A DNA stretch of 64,000 nucleotides from contig NZ_VFIO01000001.1 of the NCBI RefSeq assembly GCF_007858365.1, forward strand, positions 744,001 to 808,000, read 5' to 3'. The notes under the pieces are model-generated. The model worked only from the letters and a program-made list of their open reading frames with translations. It had not been told where the DNA came from and did not search any database. Position numbers and translations under genes: made by a program. Below, in pieces: positions 9,809 through 18,965 of the stretch. This DNA comes from Pseudomonas saxonica (GTDB lineage: Bacteria > Pseudomonadota > Gammaproteobacteria > Pseudomonadales > Pseudomonadaceae). Every line of letters begins with the position of its first letter. Position 1 is the stretch's first letter.

Positions 9809-12400
9809 TTAAGCCGTGGCCGATTCCAGGAAGTCCTGAGCAAAGCGTTGCAACACGCCACCGGCTTCATAGATCGACACTTCTTCAGCTGTATCCAGGC
9901 GGCACGTCACCGGCACCTCGACGCGTTCACCGTTTTTACGGGTAATCACCAGCGTCAGCGTGGCACGTGGCGTGCGCTCACCAATAACATCGTAGGTTTC
10001 GCTGCCGTCTATTTGCAGCGTTTTACGGTCAGTGCCCGGCATGAACTCCAGCGGCAACACACCCATGCCCACCAAGTTGGTGCGGTGAATGCGCTCGAAA
10101 CCTTCGGCGGCGATAGCTTCCACACCGGCCAGACGCACGCCTTTGGCCGCCCAGTCGCGGGACGAGCCTTGCCCATAGTCGGCACCGGCAATGATGATCA
10201 GCGGCTGTTTGCGATCCATGTAGGTCTCGATGGCCTCCCACATACGCACCACTTGGCCTTCCGGCTCCAGGCGGGTCAGAGAACCCTGCTTGACCTTGCC
10301 GTCTTCGATGACCATTTCATTGAACAATTTGGGGTTGGCAAAGGTCGCACGCTGGGCCGTCAGGTGATCGCCCCGATGCGTCGCGTATGAGTTGAAGTCG
10401 ACCTCGGGCAGGCCCATTTTCGCCAGGTACTCACCAGCCGCACTGTCGAGCATGATCGCGTTGGACGGCGACAAATGGTCAGTGGTGATGTTGTCCGGCA
10501 ACACCGCCAGCGGGCGCATGCCTTTGAGCGGACGCGCACCGGCCAAGGCGCCTTCCCAATAAGGCGGACGACGGATATAGGTACTTTGTGGGCGCCAGTC
10601 GTACAGCGGCTCAACTTTGGGGCCGGTGTCTTCGTGAATCGCAAACATCGGGATATAGACCTGACGGAACTGCTCAGGCTTAACGGCTGCCTTAACCACG
10701 GCGTCGATTTCTTCGTCGCTCGGCCAGATGTCCTTCAGACGGATTTCATTGCCATGAGCATCGAGTCCCAACACGTCTTTTTCGATATCGAAACGGATGG
10801 TGCCGGCGATAGCATAGGCCACGACCAATGGCGGCGAAGCCAAAAAGGCCTGTTTGGCATAAGGGTGGATACGGCCGTCAAAGTTGCGATTACCCGACAG
10901 CACCGCAGTGGCGTAAAGGTCGCGGTCGATGATTTCCTGCTGAATCTTCGGGTCCAGCGCCCCCGACATGCCATTGCAGGTGGTGCAGGCAAACCCGACG
11001 ACACCAAAGCCTAACTGCTCCAGCTCATCGGTCAGCCCCGCCTCGTCCAGGTACAGGGCCACGGTTTTCGAACCCGGCGCCAGCGACGATTTAACCCACG
11101 GCTTGCGGGCTAACCCCAGTTTGTTGGCGTTACGGGCGATCAAACCGGCGGCAATCACGTTACGCGGGTTACTGGTGTTGGTGCAGCTGGTGATGGCCGC
11201 GATGATCACGGCGCCATCCGGCATTTGCCCCGGCACATTGTCCCACTGACCGGCAATGCCCTTGGCTGCCAGATCGCTGGTGGCTACACGGGCGTGAGGG
11301 TTGCTCGGGCCGGCCATGTTGCGCACCACGGATGACAGATCAAAGCTCAGGTTGCGCTCGTATTGCGCGCCCTTGAGGCTGTCGCCCCACAGGCCACTGA
11401 CCTTGGCATAATTTTCGACCAGTTGAACTTGCTGGTCTTCGCGGCCCGTGAGCTTGAGGTAATCGATGGTTTGTTGGTCGATATAGAACATTGCCGCTGT
11501 GGCGCCGTATTCCGGGGCCATGTTGGAAATGGTCGCACGGTCGCCCAATGTCAGGGCCGCAGCGCCTTCGCCATAGAACTCGAGCCAGGCACCGACAACT
11601 TTTTGTTTGCGCAGAAACTCGGTCAGCGCCAGGACCATGTCCGTCGCGGTAATACCCGGTTGCAGCTTGCCGGTCAGCTCTACGCCAACAATTTCTGGCA
11701 GGCGCATCCATGAGGCCCGACCGAGCATCACGCTTTCGGCCTCAAGACCACCGACGCCAATGGCTATCACACCCAGCGAATCGACGTGGGGGGTGTGACT
11801 GTCGGTGCCCACGCAGGTGTCGGGGAAGGCCACACCGTCACGCACTTGAATCACCGGGGACATTTTCTCCAGGTTGATCTGGTGCATGATGCCGTTGCCG
11901 GGCGGGATCACGTCGACGTTTTTAAAGGCCTTTTTGGTCCACTCGATAAAGTGAAAGCGGTCTTCGTTGCGACGGTCTTCGATGGCGCGGTTTTTTTCAA
12001 ACGCCTCGGGATCATTCCCGCCACATTCCACAGCCAGCGAGTGATCGACGATCAGTTGGGTCGGTACCACCGGGTTCACTTGTGCCGGGTCGCCGCCTTG
12101 CTGCGCGATGGCATCGCGCAGACCCGCGAGGTCAACCAGCGCGGTTTGCCCCAGAATGTCGTGACACACCACGCGGGCCGGAAACCACGGAAAGTCGAGG
12201 TCGCGCTTGCGTTCAATCAACTGGCTCAACGAGGCATTCAGGGTCGCGGGGTCACAGCGCCGCACCAGGTTTTCGGCCAGCACGCGGGAGGTATAAGGAA
12301 GCGTGTCATAAGCCCCGGGCTTGATCGCATCGACTGCCGCGCGGGTGTCGAAATAATCCAGGCGGGTGCCCGGTAGTGTTTTGCGAAATTCAGTGTTCAT
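9809..12400 (-). CDS. acnD: Fe-S-dependent 2-methylisocitrate dehydratase AcnD
   Basis: 863 residues, an aconitase-superfamily enzyme acting on 2-methylcitrate in the methylcitrate cycle. Aconitase features: GTDSHTPHVDSLGVIAIGVGG (residues about 190-210), [4Fe-4S]-ligand cysteines in AAITSCTNTSNPRNVIAAG and ACTTCNGMSGALDP, and the swivelling C-terminal domain with ADYGQGSSRDWAAKG. MNTEFRKTLPGTRLDYFDTR at 12400 is the conserved AcnD N-terminus, so the six extra residues from 12418 were dropped. It lies between prpC and prpF, a position that separates AcnD from the TCA aconitases. Confidence 0.96.
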   Translation of the reverse strand: MNTEFRKTLPGTRLDYFDTRAAVDAIKPGAYDTLPYTSRVLAENLVRRCDPATLNASLSQLIERKRDLDFPWFPARVVCHDILGQTALVDLAGLRDAIAQQGGDPAQVNPVVPTQLIVDHSLAVECGGNDPEAFEKNRAIEDRRNEDRFHFIEWTKKAFKNVDVIPPGNGIMHQINLEKMSPVIQVRDGVAFPDTCVGTDSHTPHVDSLGVIAIGVGGLEAESVMLGRASWMRLPEIVGVELTGKLQPGITATDMVLALTEFLRKQKVVGAWLEFYGEGAAALTLGDRATISNMAPEYGATAAMFYIDQQTIDYLKLTGREDQQVQLVENYAKVSGLWGDSLKGAQYERNLSFDLSSVVRNMAGPSNPHARVATSDLAAKGIAGQWDNVPGQMPDGAVIIAAITSCTNTSNPRNVIAAGLIARNANKLGLARKPWVKSSLAPGSKTVALYLDEAGLTDELEQLGFGVVGFACTTCNGMSGALDPKIQQEIIDRDLYATAVLSGNRNFDGRIHPYAKQAFLASPPLVVAYAIAGTIRFDIEKDVLGLDAHGNEIRLKDIWPSDEEIDAVVKAAVKPEQFRQVYIPMFAIHEDTGPKVEPLYDWRPQSTYIRRPPYWEGALAGARPLKGMRPLAVLPDNITTDHLSPSNAIMLDSAAGEYLAKMGLPEVDFNSYATHRGDHLTAQRATFANPKLFNEMVIEDGKVKQGSLTRLEPEGQVVRMWEAIETYMDRKQPLIIIAGADYGQGSSRDWAAKGVRLAGVEAIAAEGFERIHRTNLVGMGVLPLEFMPGTDRKTLQIDGSETYDVIGERTPRATLTLVITRKNGERVEVPVTCRLDTAEEVSIYEAGGVLQRFAQDFLESATA

Positions 12401-12470
12401 GGCGTAGGGCTCGATCACGGTTAGGTCTGAGGGCGCACCGCCGTTGAGGCGTGACGAGGCGCCCTGCTGG

Positions 12471-13598
12471 TCAGCGACGTTCGATTAGTACGAACTTGCG
12501 CTGTTCGACGCCGGTGTATTCGGCGCTCGGGCGGATGATGCGATTGTTGGCTCGTTGCTCGAACACGTGGGCAGCCCAACCTGTCAGGCGTGAGCACACG
12601 AATATAGGGGTGAACAACTTGGTCGGAATACCCATGAAGTGGTACGCCGAGGCATGGTAGAAGTCGGCATTCGGGAACAATTTTTTCTGTTCCCACATGG
12701 TTTTATCAATGGCCTCGGACACCGGAAACAACACCGTGTCACCGACTTGATCAGCCAGCTTTTTCGACCATTGCTTGATCACTTCATTACGCGGATCACT
12801 GTCCTTATAGATGGCATGACCAAAGCCCATGATCTTGTCTTTGCGCGCCAGCATGCCGAGGGTGCCCTGAACGGCGTCTTCTGCCGAACCGAAACGCTCG
12901 ATCATTTCCATCGCCGCTTCGTTGGCACCACCATGCAGCGGGCCGCGCAGCGAGCCGATCGCCGCCGTAATGCATGAGTACAGGTCAGACAGGGTCGATG
13001 CACAGACACGCGCAGTGAACGTGGAGGCGTTGAACTCATGCTCTGCATAAAGGATGAGTGACACGTTCATCACTTTGACGTGCAACTCACTCGGCTTTTT
13101 ACCGTGCAGCAAGTGCAGGAAGTGGCCACCAATCGAGTCTTCGTCGCTCAAGCAGCTAATGCGCTTGCCATCGTGGCTGAAGCGATACCAGTAGCACATG
13201 ATCGCCGGGAAGGTAGCCAGCAGGCGGTTGGTCTTGTCCAGTTGCTCGGAGAAGTCTTTCTCTGGCTCCAGGTTGCCCAGGAACGAACAACCGGTACGCA
13301 TCACATCCATCGGATGCGCGTCAGCAGGAATGCGCTCCAGTACTTCTTTCAACGCCTGGGGCAAATCACGCAGGGTTTTGAGCTTGGCCGTGTAGTCAGC
13401 CAGCTCGGCCTTGGTAGGCAGTTCGCCGTACAGCAGCAGGTAAGCCACTTCTTCAAACTGGGCATCGGCTGCCAGCTCACGGACGTCATACCCTCGATAA
13501 GTGAGCCCGGCGCCTTCCTGACCTACGGTCGACAGCGCCGTTTGACCGGCCACCTGGCCGCGTAATCCGGCACCACTCAATACTTTTGCTTCGGCCAT
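12471..13598 (-). CDS. prpC: 2-methylcitrate synthase
   Basis: 375 residues, citrate-synthase family of the short (type I, non-NADH-inhibited) form. It condenses propionyl-CoA with oxaloacetate. Key segments: GLTYRGYDVRELA near the N-terminus, SLRGPLHGGANEAAMEMIERFG (catalytic His in GPLHGGA), MGFGHAIYKDSDPRN (second active-site His) and a final domain ending NRIIRPSAEYTGVEQRKFVLIERR. Start MAEAKVLSGAG at 13598 has GGAGAG 4 nt upstream. Its position between prpB and acnD makes methylcitrate synthase more likely than a second GltA. Confidence 0.96.
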   Translation of the reverse strand: MAEAKVLSGAGLRGQVAGQTALSTVGQEGAGLTYRGYDVRELAADAQFEEVAYLLLYGELPTKAELADYTAKLKTLRDLPQALKEVLERIPADAHPMDVMRTGCSFLGNLEPEKDFSEQLDKTNRLLATFPAIMCYWYRFSHDGKRISCLSDEDSIGGHFLHLLHGKKPSELHVKVMNVSLILYAEHEFNASTFTARVCASTLSDLYSCITAAIGSLRGPLHGGANEAAMEMIERFGSAEDAVQGTLGMLARKDKIMGFGHAIYKDSDPRNEVIKQWSKKLADQVGDTVLFPVSEAIDKTMWEQKKLFPNADFYHASAYHFMGIPTKLFTPIFVCSRLTGWAAHVFEQRANNRIIRPSAEYTGVEQRKFVLIERR

Positions 13599-13648
13599 TG
13601 CGCTCTCCAATCTTGAATTTGTTAGGGATAAGGCAAATTTTTGTAGTT

Positions 13649-13796
13649 CGTAGCAGTTGACGAGCTTTGCGAGGCTACGTCCGAGCGCGCAGCGGTCGCA
13701 AGCCAGACAACGTGTTCATTCAGGCATAGTGAATCTTACGGTTTTACGACTGCTTCGCAGCCGGACGTAGCCTCGCAAAGCTCGTCAACTGCTACG
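13649..13796. repeat. REP-like inverted repeat with 35-bp arms (prpB-prpC gap)
   Basis: The 35 bp at 13649-13683 are the perfect reverse complement of 13762-13796; both arms contain CGTAGCAGTTGACGAGC. About 78 bp separate the arms. It lies inside the prp operon, between prpB and prpC. It belongs with other GTAGCnGnTGnCGnAGGC-type inverted repeats in this window. Confidence 0.85.
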
Positions 13797-13807
13797 AGAA
13801 AGACAAG

Positions 13808-14695
13808 TTATTTCTTCCCGGCAAATACCGCGTCGAGCTTTTGCTCGAATGCGTGGTAGTTGATGGCGTCGTACAGTTCCATGCGGGTTTGCATGGTGTC
13901 GATGACGTTTTGCTGAGTGCCGTCGCGTCGGATCGCGCCGTAGACGTTTTCCGCCGCTTTGTTCATGGCACGGAACGCCGACAACGGGTACAGCGCCAAC
14001 GATACGTCGGCGCTGGCCAATTGCTCGGTGGTGTACAACGGCGTCGCGCCGAACTCGGTGATATTGGCCAGAATTGGCGCCTTCACCCGGTTGGCGAACA
14101 GTTTGTACATCTCAAGCTCAGTGATGGCTTCAGGGAACACCATGTCTGCGCCCGCTTCCACACACGCCGCCGCACGCTCAAGCGCCGACTCCAGACCTTC
14201 CACCGCCAGCGCATCGGTGCGCGCCATGATCACAAAGCTGTCATCAGTGCGTGCATCCACCGCAGCCTTGATGCGGTCGACCATTTCTTGCAGCGAGACG
14301 ATTTCTTTATTCGGACGATGACCGCAGCGCTTGGCGCCCACCTGGTCTTCAATGTGAATCGCCGCCGCGCCGAACTTGATCATCGATTTGACGGTGCGCG
14401 ACACGTTGAAAAACGAGGAGCCAAAACCAGTGTCCACGTCGACCAGCAGTGGCAGGTCGCACACGTCGGTAATGCGTCGAACATCGGTCAGTACATCATC
14501 AAGACCGGTGATGCCCAGATCCGGCACGCCCAAAGACCCCGCCGCCACCCCGCCACCCGACAGGTAAATCGCCTTGAAGCCGGCGCGCTTGGCTAAAAGC
14601 GCATGGTTGGCGTTGATCGCGCCGACCACTTGAAGGGGATGTTCACTGGCGACTGCATCACGGAAACGTTGGCCTGGACTGTTTTTATTACTCAT
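13808..14695 (-). CDS. prpB: 2-methylisocitrate lyase
   Basis: 295 residues, isocitrate-lyase/PEP-mutase superfamily. It splits 2-methylisocitrate into pyruvate and succinate. Visible: [38 protein letters not shown] (metal-binding Asp pair), and the lyase signature with catalytic Cys, [15 protein letters not shown] (residues about 119-133), followed by [20 protein letters not shown]. Its start overlaps the stop of the upstream regulator by 4 nt (ATGA), so regulator and operon are coupled. Confidence 0.97.
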   Translation of the reverse strand: MSNKNSPGQRFRDAVASEHPLQVVGAINANHALLAKRAGFKAIYLSGGGVAAGSLGVPDLGITGLDDVLTDVRRITDVCDLPLLVDVDTGFGSSFFNVSRTVKSMIKFGAAAIHIEDQVGAKRCGHRPNKEIVSLQEMVDRIKAAVDARTDDSFVIMARTDALAVEGLESALERAAACVEAGADMVFPEAITELEMYKLFANRVKAPILANITEFGATPLYTTEQLASADVSLALYPLSAFRAMNKAAENVYGAIRRDGTQQNVIDTMQTRMELYDAINYHAFEQKLDAVFAGKK

Positions 14696-15414
14696 GACTC
14701 ACCTCGTGGAGTGGCTGTCTGCTGGGCGCTGTCTTGGTAATGACGCGCAATATTGCGTTTAGAAGCACCTATGTGGCGGCGCATCAATAACTCGGCCAGT
14801 TCACCGTCGCGATCGGCAATGGCATCGAGAATGCGGTGATGCTCGGCAAACGCCTGATGCGGGCGGTTGGGCGTGGTCGAGAACTGGATGCGGTACATGC
14901 GCACCAGTTGATACAACTCGCCGCAGAGCATTTGGGTCAGCGTGCGGTTGCCGCTGCCTTGAATAATCTTGTAATGAAAATCGAAGTCCCCTTCCTGCTG
15001 GTAGTAACCGACACCCGCTCGAAACGCCTCATCGCGCTCATGGGTTTCGAGCACGCGGCGCAACTCGGCAATGTCTTCGTCGCTCATGCGCTCGGCGGCC
15101 AGGCGGCACGCCATGCCTTCAAGGGACTCACGGATTTCGTACAGTTCGATCAGCTCGGCGTGGCTCAAGGACACAACTCGCGCGCCAACGTGGGGGACGC
15201 GAACCAGCAGGCGCTGCCCTTCTAGCCGGTGAATGGCTTCGCGTAGCGGGCCTCGGCTGATGCCATAGGTACGCGCAAGTTCGGGTTCTGAGATTTTGCT
15301 GCCGGGGGCAATTTCGCCTTTGACAATAGCGGCCTGAATACGCCGAAAGACGTTCTCGGAGAGGGTTTCCGAATCGTCCTGAACGTTCAGCTCAGAATCC
15401 AGTGCTTGCAGCAT
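14692..15414 (-). CDS. GntR/FadR-family regulator of the prp operon
   Basis: 240 residues. An N-terminal winged helix (residues about 20-85: [31 protein letters not shown] then [16 protein letters not shown]) is followed by an all-helical FCD ligand domain ([27 protein letters not shown]). This is the local propionate-operon regulator of pseudomonads (GntR type, unlike sigma-54-dependent PrpR of enterics). I place the start at 15414 ([17 protein letters not shown] upstream). Upstream frame extensions run through the predicted promoter. The palindrome ATTGTCGACAAT occurs upstream and a near copy overlaps the start, suggesting autoregulation. Confidence 0.9.
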   Translation of the reverse strand: MLQALDSELNVQDDSETLSENVFRRIQAAIVKGEIAPGSKISEPELARTYGISRGPLREAIHRLEGQRLLVRVPHVGARVVSLSHAELIELYEIRESLEGMACRLAAERMSDEDIAELRRVLETHERDEAFRAGVGYYQQEGDFDFHYKIIQGSGNRTLTQMLCGELYQLVRMYRIQFSTTPNRPHQAFAEHHRILDAIADRDGELAELLMRRHIGASKRNIARHYQDSAQQTATPRGES

Positions 15415-15529
15415 ATTGTCGACACCTTGAAAATCAATAACGCCAAAACTAGCGATTAAGGCGGTAATAGTCAAAGCATAAATAGATATTGTCGACAATC
15501 CAATCGTTCGACCTTAGTTGTATCGACAA
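15415..15529 (-). promoter_or_regulatory. Operator/promoter region of the prp regulator-operon
   Basis: A perfect 12-bp palindrome ATTGTCGACAAT is at 15488-15499. Near copies are ATTGTCGACACC at 15415-15426, directly next to the start codon, and TTGTATCGACAA at 15518-15529. Between the first two, the minus strand reads TTGACT, 17 nt, TAGTTT, a plausible sigma-70 promoter. GntR-family dimers bind such short palindromes, so these are the likely autoregulatory sites; the assignment is inferred. Confidence 0.6.
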
Positions 15530-15697
15530 GCCCCACGTGCCCCGCAAGCCGCCTCAACGCTGGCGCCATAAAACCATCATGCTAGAATGCCGGCCGCATC
15601 CGCCCTGACCTTCTTTATAGAGGGCAGCCGCACGAGGACACTTGCGCTCCTGCCAGTCGCCTTGAACTGAAGATTGCAAGAGACCACGCCCCGATTT

Positions 15698-16234
15698 ATG
15701 AAATTTCTCACCCTGCCGACCCTTCTTTCCCTGCTGTGCGTATCGGGCTTGAGCCTAGGTGGCGAAAAGACCGTATACGGCCTCAACGAATACGCCGAAC
15801 TGGCGGGCATCGACCTGCAAGTAGCCGCCAAACTCGACACAGGCGCTAAAACCGCCTCACTCAGCGCACGCGACATCAAACGCTTCAAGCGCGATGGCGA
15901 GAGCTGGGTACGCTTTTATCTGGCCATCGATGACGCCCACTCGCACCCCATAGAACGCCCGCTGGCCCGCGTCAGCAAGATCAAGCGCCGCTCAGGTGAC
16001 TATGACCCGCAAGCCGACAAAAACTACACGTCGCGCCCGGTGATCAATCTGGAAATTTGTATGGGCAAAGCTTTACGTACGATAGAAGTGAACTTGACTG
16101 ACAGAAGTGCGTTCCAATACCCGCTGCTGATCGGCTCCGAGGCGCTTAAACGCTTTGATGCGCTGGTCGACCCAAGTCTTAAATATGCTGCTGGCAAACC
16201 TGCCTGTGTCGCCAACGCTCAAACCGCAGAGTAA
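15698..16234 (+). CDS. Retropepsin-like aspartic protease (often labelled ATP-dependent zinc protease)
   Basis: 178 residues with a signal peptide (MKFLTLPTLLSLLCVSGLSLGG). The mature part holds AKLDTGAKTASLSA (residues about 46-59), the DTGA aspartic-protease motif of the retropepsin fold, later RPVINLEICMGKALRTIEVNL and a PLLIGSEAL segment typical of this family. No zinc-binding HExxH motif is present, so the widespread zinc-protease name looks wrong. It precedes the transglutaminase-like membrane protein by 5 bp and the RimK-like ligase after that. I recall comparable trios being called rloA/rloB/rloC and tied to osmotic stress, but cannot verify this. Start MKFLTL chosen for the signal peptide. 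Confidence 0.85.
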   Translation: MKFLTLPTLLSLLCVSGLSLGGEKTVYGLNEYAELAGIDLQVAAKLDTGAKTASLSARDIKRFKRDGESWVRFYLAIDDAHSHPIERPLARVSKIKRRSGDYDPQADKNYTSRPVINLEICMGKALRTIEVNLTDRSAFQYPLLIGSEALKRFDALVDPSLKYAAGKPACVANAQTAE

Positions 16235-16239
16235 TTGAA

Positions 16240-17772
16240 ATGCGTGCGCTAACCCTTCACTTGAAAATCTTGATCACCATCCTGGTGGTACTCGGGATTT
16301 CGATCACTGCTTACCAGATTTTCGCCCTCGGCATTCCTGTGACCGAAGACGCTACCGACGACCTGTGGAACATCGATGCCAAGGTCGAGTTCGTCGCCAG
16401 CTCAAAAGATCCGGTCAAGGTTCAAATGTTCGTGCCGCCGCTTAACCGCGACTACGTGAGCCTCAATGAAAGCTTTATCTCCAATAATTACGGAGTGAGC
16501 GTTAACCGGGTAGATGGCAACCGCAAAGTCACCTGGTCCGCTCGCCGGGTCAGTGGCAAGCAAACCCTGTATTACCGCCTGGTGCTGACTAAGCGCTACT
16601 CGGGCGACAAAACCAAGGTCAAAGGTCCCGTCTTTCGTGACAGCATCGCTGTCGAGGGCCCTGAAAAAATCGCCGCCGAAGCGTTGTTGGCACCGATTCG
16701 CCAGCACTCGGCCGATGTTGAAACCTTTATCAGCGAGACCATCAAACGGGTCAACAACCCCAGCGATGACAACGTAAAACTGCTGCTGGCGGGCGACCCT
16801 TCCACCGCACATAAAGCTCAAGTCATTGAGTTGCTGCTGTCGATTGCCCACGTGCCGATGGAAAAAGTGCACACCATCCGCCTGGTCGCCGATCAGCCTC
16901 AAACCCCAGAGCTGTGGCTGCGCAGCTTCAACGGTAACGACTGGCTGTATTTCAACCCGGAAACCGGCGAACAAGGCCTGCCGGCTGACCGCTTGCTGTG
17001 GTGGACAGGCGATGAGCCAATGGTCACTGTGGATGGCGGCAAGAAAGCCAACGTGACGTTCAGCCTGAGCAACAGCGAAATGAACGCCATTCGCCTGGCC
17101 AAGCTGACCGACGAGAACACGGACGCCAACTTCCTTGAATACTCGCTGTATGGCTTGCCGCTGCAAACCCAGCAAACGTTCATGATCATGGTCATGATCC
17201 CGATCGGCGTGTTGGTGATTCTGGTGTTGCGCAACCTGATCGGCCTGCAAACCCTGGGCACGTTCACCCCGGTGCTGATTGCATTGGCGTTCCGCGAAAC
17301 CCAACTGGAGTTTGGCATCATCCTGTTTACGGTGATAACGGCGCTCGGGTTGATGTTGCGGTCTTATCTTGAGCACTTGAAGCTGCAGATGCTGCCTCGA
17401 CTTTCAGTCGTGCTGACCTTCGTGGTGATACTAATCGCCGCCATCAGCCTGTTCAGCCACAAGCTGGGCCTTGAACGCGGGCTCTCTGTCGCTCTGTTCC
17501 CAATGGTGATTTTGACCATGACCATTGAGCGTCTGTCGATCACGTGGGAAGAGCGCGGTGGCGGACACGCCATGAAAGTCGCCATCGGCACCCTGTTTGC
17601 CGCCACCTTGGCGTATCTGGTCATGAGCATCCCGGAACTGGTGTACTTCGTGTTCACGTTCCCGGCCGTGCTGCTTATTCTCGTGGGCTTTATGTTGGCC
17701 ATGGGTCGTTATCGCGGCTACCGCCTGACCGAGCTGGTGCGCTTCAAAGCCTTTCTGAAGGCTGACTCCTGA
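16240..17772 (+). CDS. Inactive transglutaminase-like protein with seven C-terminal membrane helices
   Basis: 510 residues. An N-terminal membrane anchor (LKILITILVVLGISITAYQIF, residues 8-28) is followed by a large periplasmic domain of transglutaminase type (residues about 40-290; HVPMEKVHTIRLV and GNDWLYFNPETGEQGLP). The core lacks the expected catalytic Cys; LLLSIAHVP occupies the region where Cys would be. Hydrophobic helices fill residues about 310-500 (FMIMVMIPIGVLVILVLRNLIG onward). Its stop overlaps the next start (TGATG). It probably acts with the protease and ligase as an envelope module; the substrate is unknown. Confidence 0.85.
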   Translation: MRALTLHLKILITILVVLGISITAYQIFALGIPVTEDATDDLWNIDAKVEFVASSKDPVKVQMFVPPLNRDYVSLNESFISNNYGVSVNRVDGNRKVTWSARRVSGKQTLYYRLVLTKRYSGDKTKVKGPVFRDSIAVEGPEKIAAEALLAPIRQHSADVETFISETIKRVNNPSDDNVKLLLAGDPSTAHKAQVIELLLSIAHVPMEKVHTIRLVADQPQTPELWLRSFNGNDWLYFNPETGEQGLPADRLLWWTGDEPMVTVDGGKKANVTFSLSNSEMNAIRLAKLTDENTDANFLEYSLYGLPLQTQQTFMIMVMIPIGVLVILVLRNLIGLQTLGTFTPVLIALAFRETQLEFGIILFTVITALGLMLRSYLEHLKLQMLPRLSVVLTFVVILIAAISLFSHKLGLERGLSVALFPMVILTMTIERLSITWEERGGGHAMKVAIGTLFAATLAYLVMSIPELVYFVFTFPAVLLILVGFMLAMGRYRGYRLTELVRFKAFLKADS

Positions 17773-18755
17773 TGTTTGGCCTCTGGAAGACATGGAAGGC
17801 CCTGGAAGCCCGGGGCATCATGGGCATCAACCGGCGCAATGCGGACTACGTACTCAAGTACAACAAACGCAGTCTGTACCCGATTGTGGATGACAAGATC
17901 ATCACCAAAGAACGCGCCCTCGAAGCCGGCATTCACGTGCCGGAGATGTACGGCGTGATCTCCACCGAGAAAGGCATCGAGAAACTCGACGACATCATCG
18001 GGGGCCGGACCGACTTCGTGATCAAGCCGGCGCAAGGCGCTGGCGGCGACGGCATTCTGGTCATTGCCGATCGCTTCGAAGACCGCTTTCGAACGGTGTC
18101 GGGCAAGATCATCAGCCACGAAGAAATCGAACATCAAATTTCGAGCATTTTGACCGGCCTCTATTCCTTGGGCGGCCACCGTGACCGTGCGCTGATCGAG
18201 TACCGGGTGATTCCGGACCAGATCTTCAAAAGCATCAGCTACGAAGGCGTGCCGGATATTCGCATCATTGTGCTGATGGGCTACCCGGTGATGGCCATGT
18301 TGCGCTTGCCCACCCGCCAATCGGGCGGCAAAGCCAATTTGCACCAGGGCGCAATCGGTGTGGGCGTCGACCTGGCCACAGGCCTGACCCTGCGCGGTAC
18401 ATGGCTGAACAACATCATCAGCAAGCACCCTGACACCACCAACGCAGTAGACGGCGTGCAACTGCCCAACTGGGACGGCTTCATGAAGCTGGCGGCGGGC
18501 TGCTATGAATTGTGCGGTCTTGGCTATATTGGCGTAGACATGGTGCTCGATCAGGAGAAAGGCCCGCTGATTCTGGAACTCAACGCGCGTCCCGGCCTGA
18601 ACATCCAGATTGCCAACGACTGTGGCCTGACGCTGCGCACTCACGCCGTCGAAGCCCACCTTGAAGAACTGGCTGCAAAAGGCATCAAGGAAACCCCGGA
18701 AGAGCGCGTGCGCTTTGCTCAGGAGTTGTTTGGGCATATCCACCCGAAAGACTGA
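17772..18755 (+). CDS. RimK-like ATP-grasp alpha-L-glutamate ligase family protein
   Basis: 327 residues. ATP-grasp features are visible: FVIKPAQGAGGDGILVI (residues about 76-92), ALIEYRVIPDQIF, DIRIIVLMGYPVMAMLRLPT and LILELNARPGLNIQIANDCGL (metal-ligating Glu/Asn). RimK relatives join glutamate or other amino acids to peptides. The target here is unknown, but genetic linkage to a periplasmic retropepsin and a transglutaminase-like membrane protein is a fixed trio in proteobacteria. Translation is coupled to the previous gene by the overlapping TGATG. No signal peptide is seen, so it should act in the cytoplasm. Confidence 0.88.
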   Translation: MFGLWKTWKALEARGIMGINRRNADYVLKYNKRSLYPIVDDKIITKERALEAGIHVPEMYGVISTEKGIEKLDDIIGGRTDFVIKPAQGAGGDGILVIADRFEDRFRTVSGKIISHEEIEHQISSILTGLYSLGGHRDRALIEYRVIPDQIFKSISYEGVPDIRIIVLMGYPVMAMLRLPTRQSGGKANLHQGAIGVGVDLATGLTLRGTWLNNIISKHPDTTNAVDGVQLPNWDGFMKLAAGCYELCGLGYIGVDMVLDQEKGPLILELNARPGLNIQIANDCGLTLRTHAVEAHLEELAAKGIKETPEERVRFAQELFGHIHPKD

Positions 18756-18764
18756 CACTAAAAA

Positions 18765-18899
18765 CCGTAGCAGCTGCCGAAGGCTGCGTCCGACGACGCA
18801 GTCGTCGCAAAATCAGATGCTGCGGTGTATCAGTTAAACTCTGCTCTCAGGTTTTACGATCGCTTCGCAATCGAACGCCGCCTTCGGCAGCTGCTACGG
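18765..18899. repeat. REP-like inverted repeat with 19-bp arms
   Basis: CCGTAGCAGCTGCCGAAGG (18765-18783) is the exact reverse complement of 18881-18899. About 97 bp separate the arms, and the inner flanks contain CGACGACGCAGTCGTCG. It lies between the RimK-like gene and pabB. Confidence 0.85.
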
Positions 18900-18965
18900 G
18901 ATTAGCGTTGCCCTGGCACTCAGGACTACAATCCGCCCCCCGCTCCGATGGCTGATCTGCCTCAC

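Noticed and set aside
8939..10390. 483-codon open frame on the plus strand opposite prpF/acnD
   Set aside because: It mirrors two well-supported genes on the other strand, spans their boundary, and its translation (His/Gln/Gly-rich) shows no domain. It is a shadow of high-G+C coding sequence.
16402..17376. 324-codon minus-strand frame opposite the transglutaminase-like gene
   Set aside because: Shadow frame rich in Gln/His with no recognisable domain, antisense to a coherent membrane protein.
17718..18758. 346-codon open frame on the minus strand opposite the RimK-like gene
   Set aside because: It is exactly antisense to a conserved ATP-grasp gene with no ribosome site or motif.
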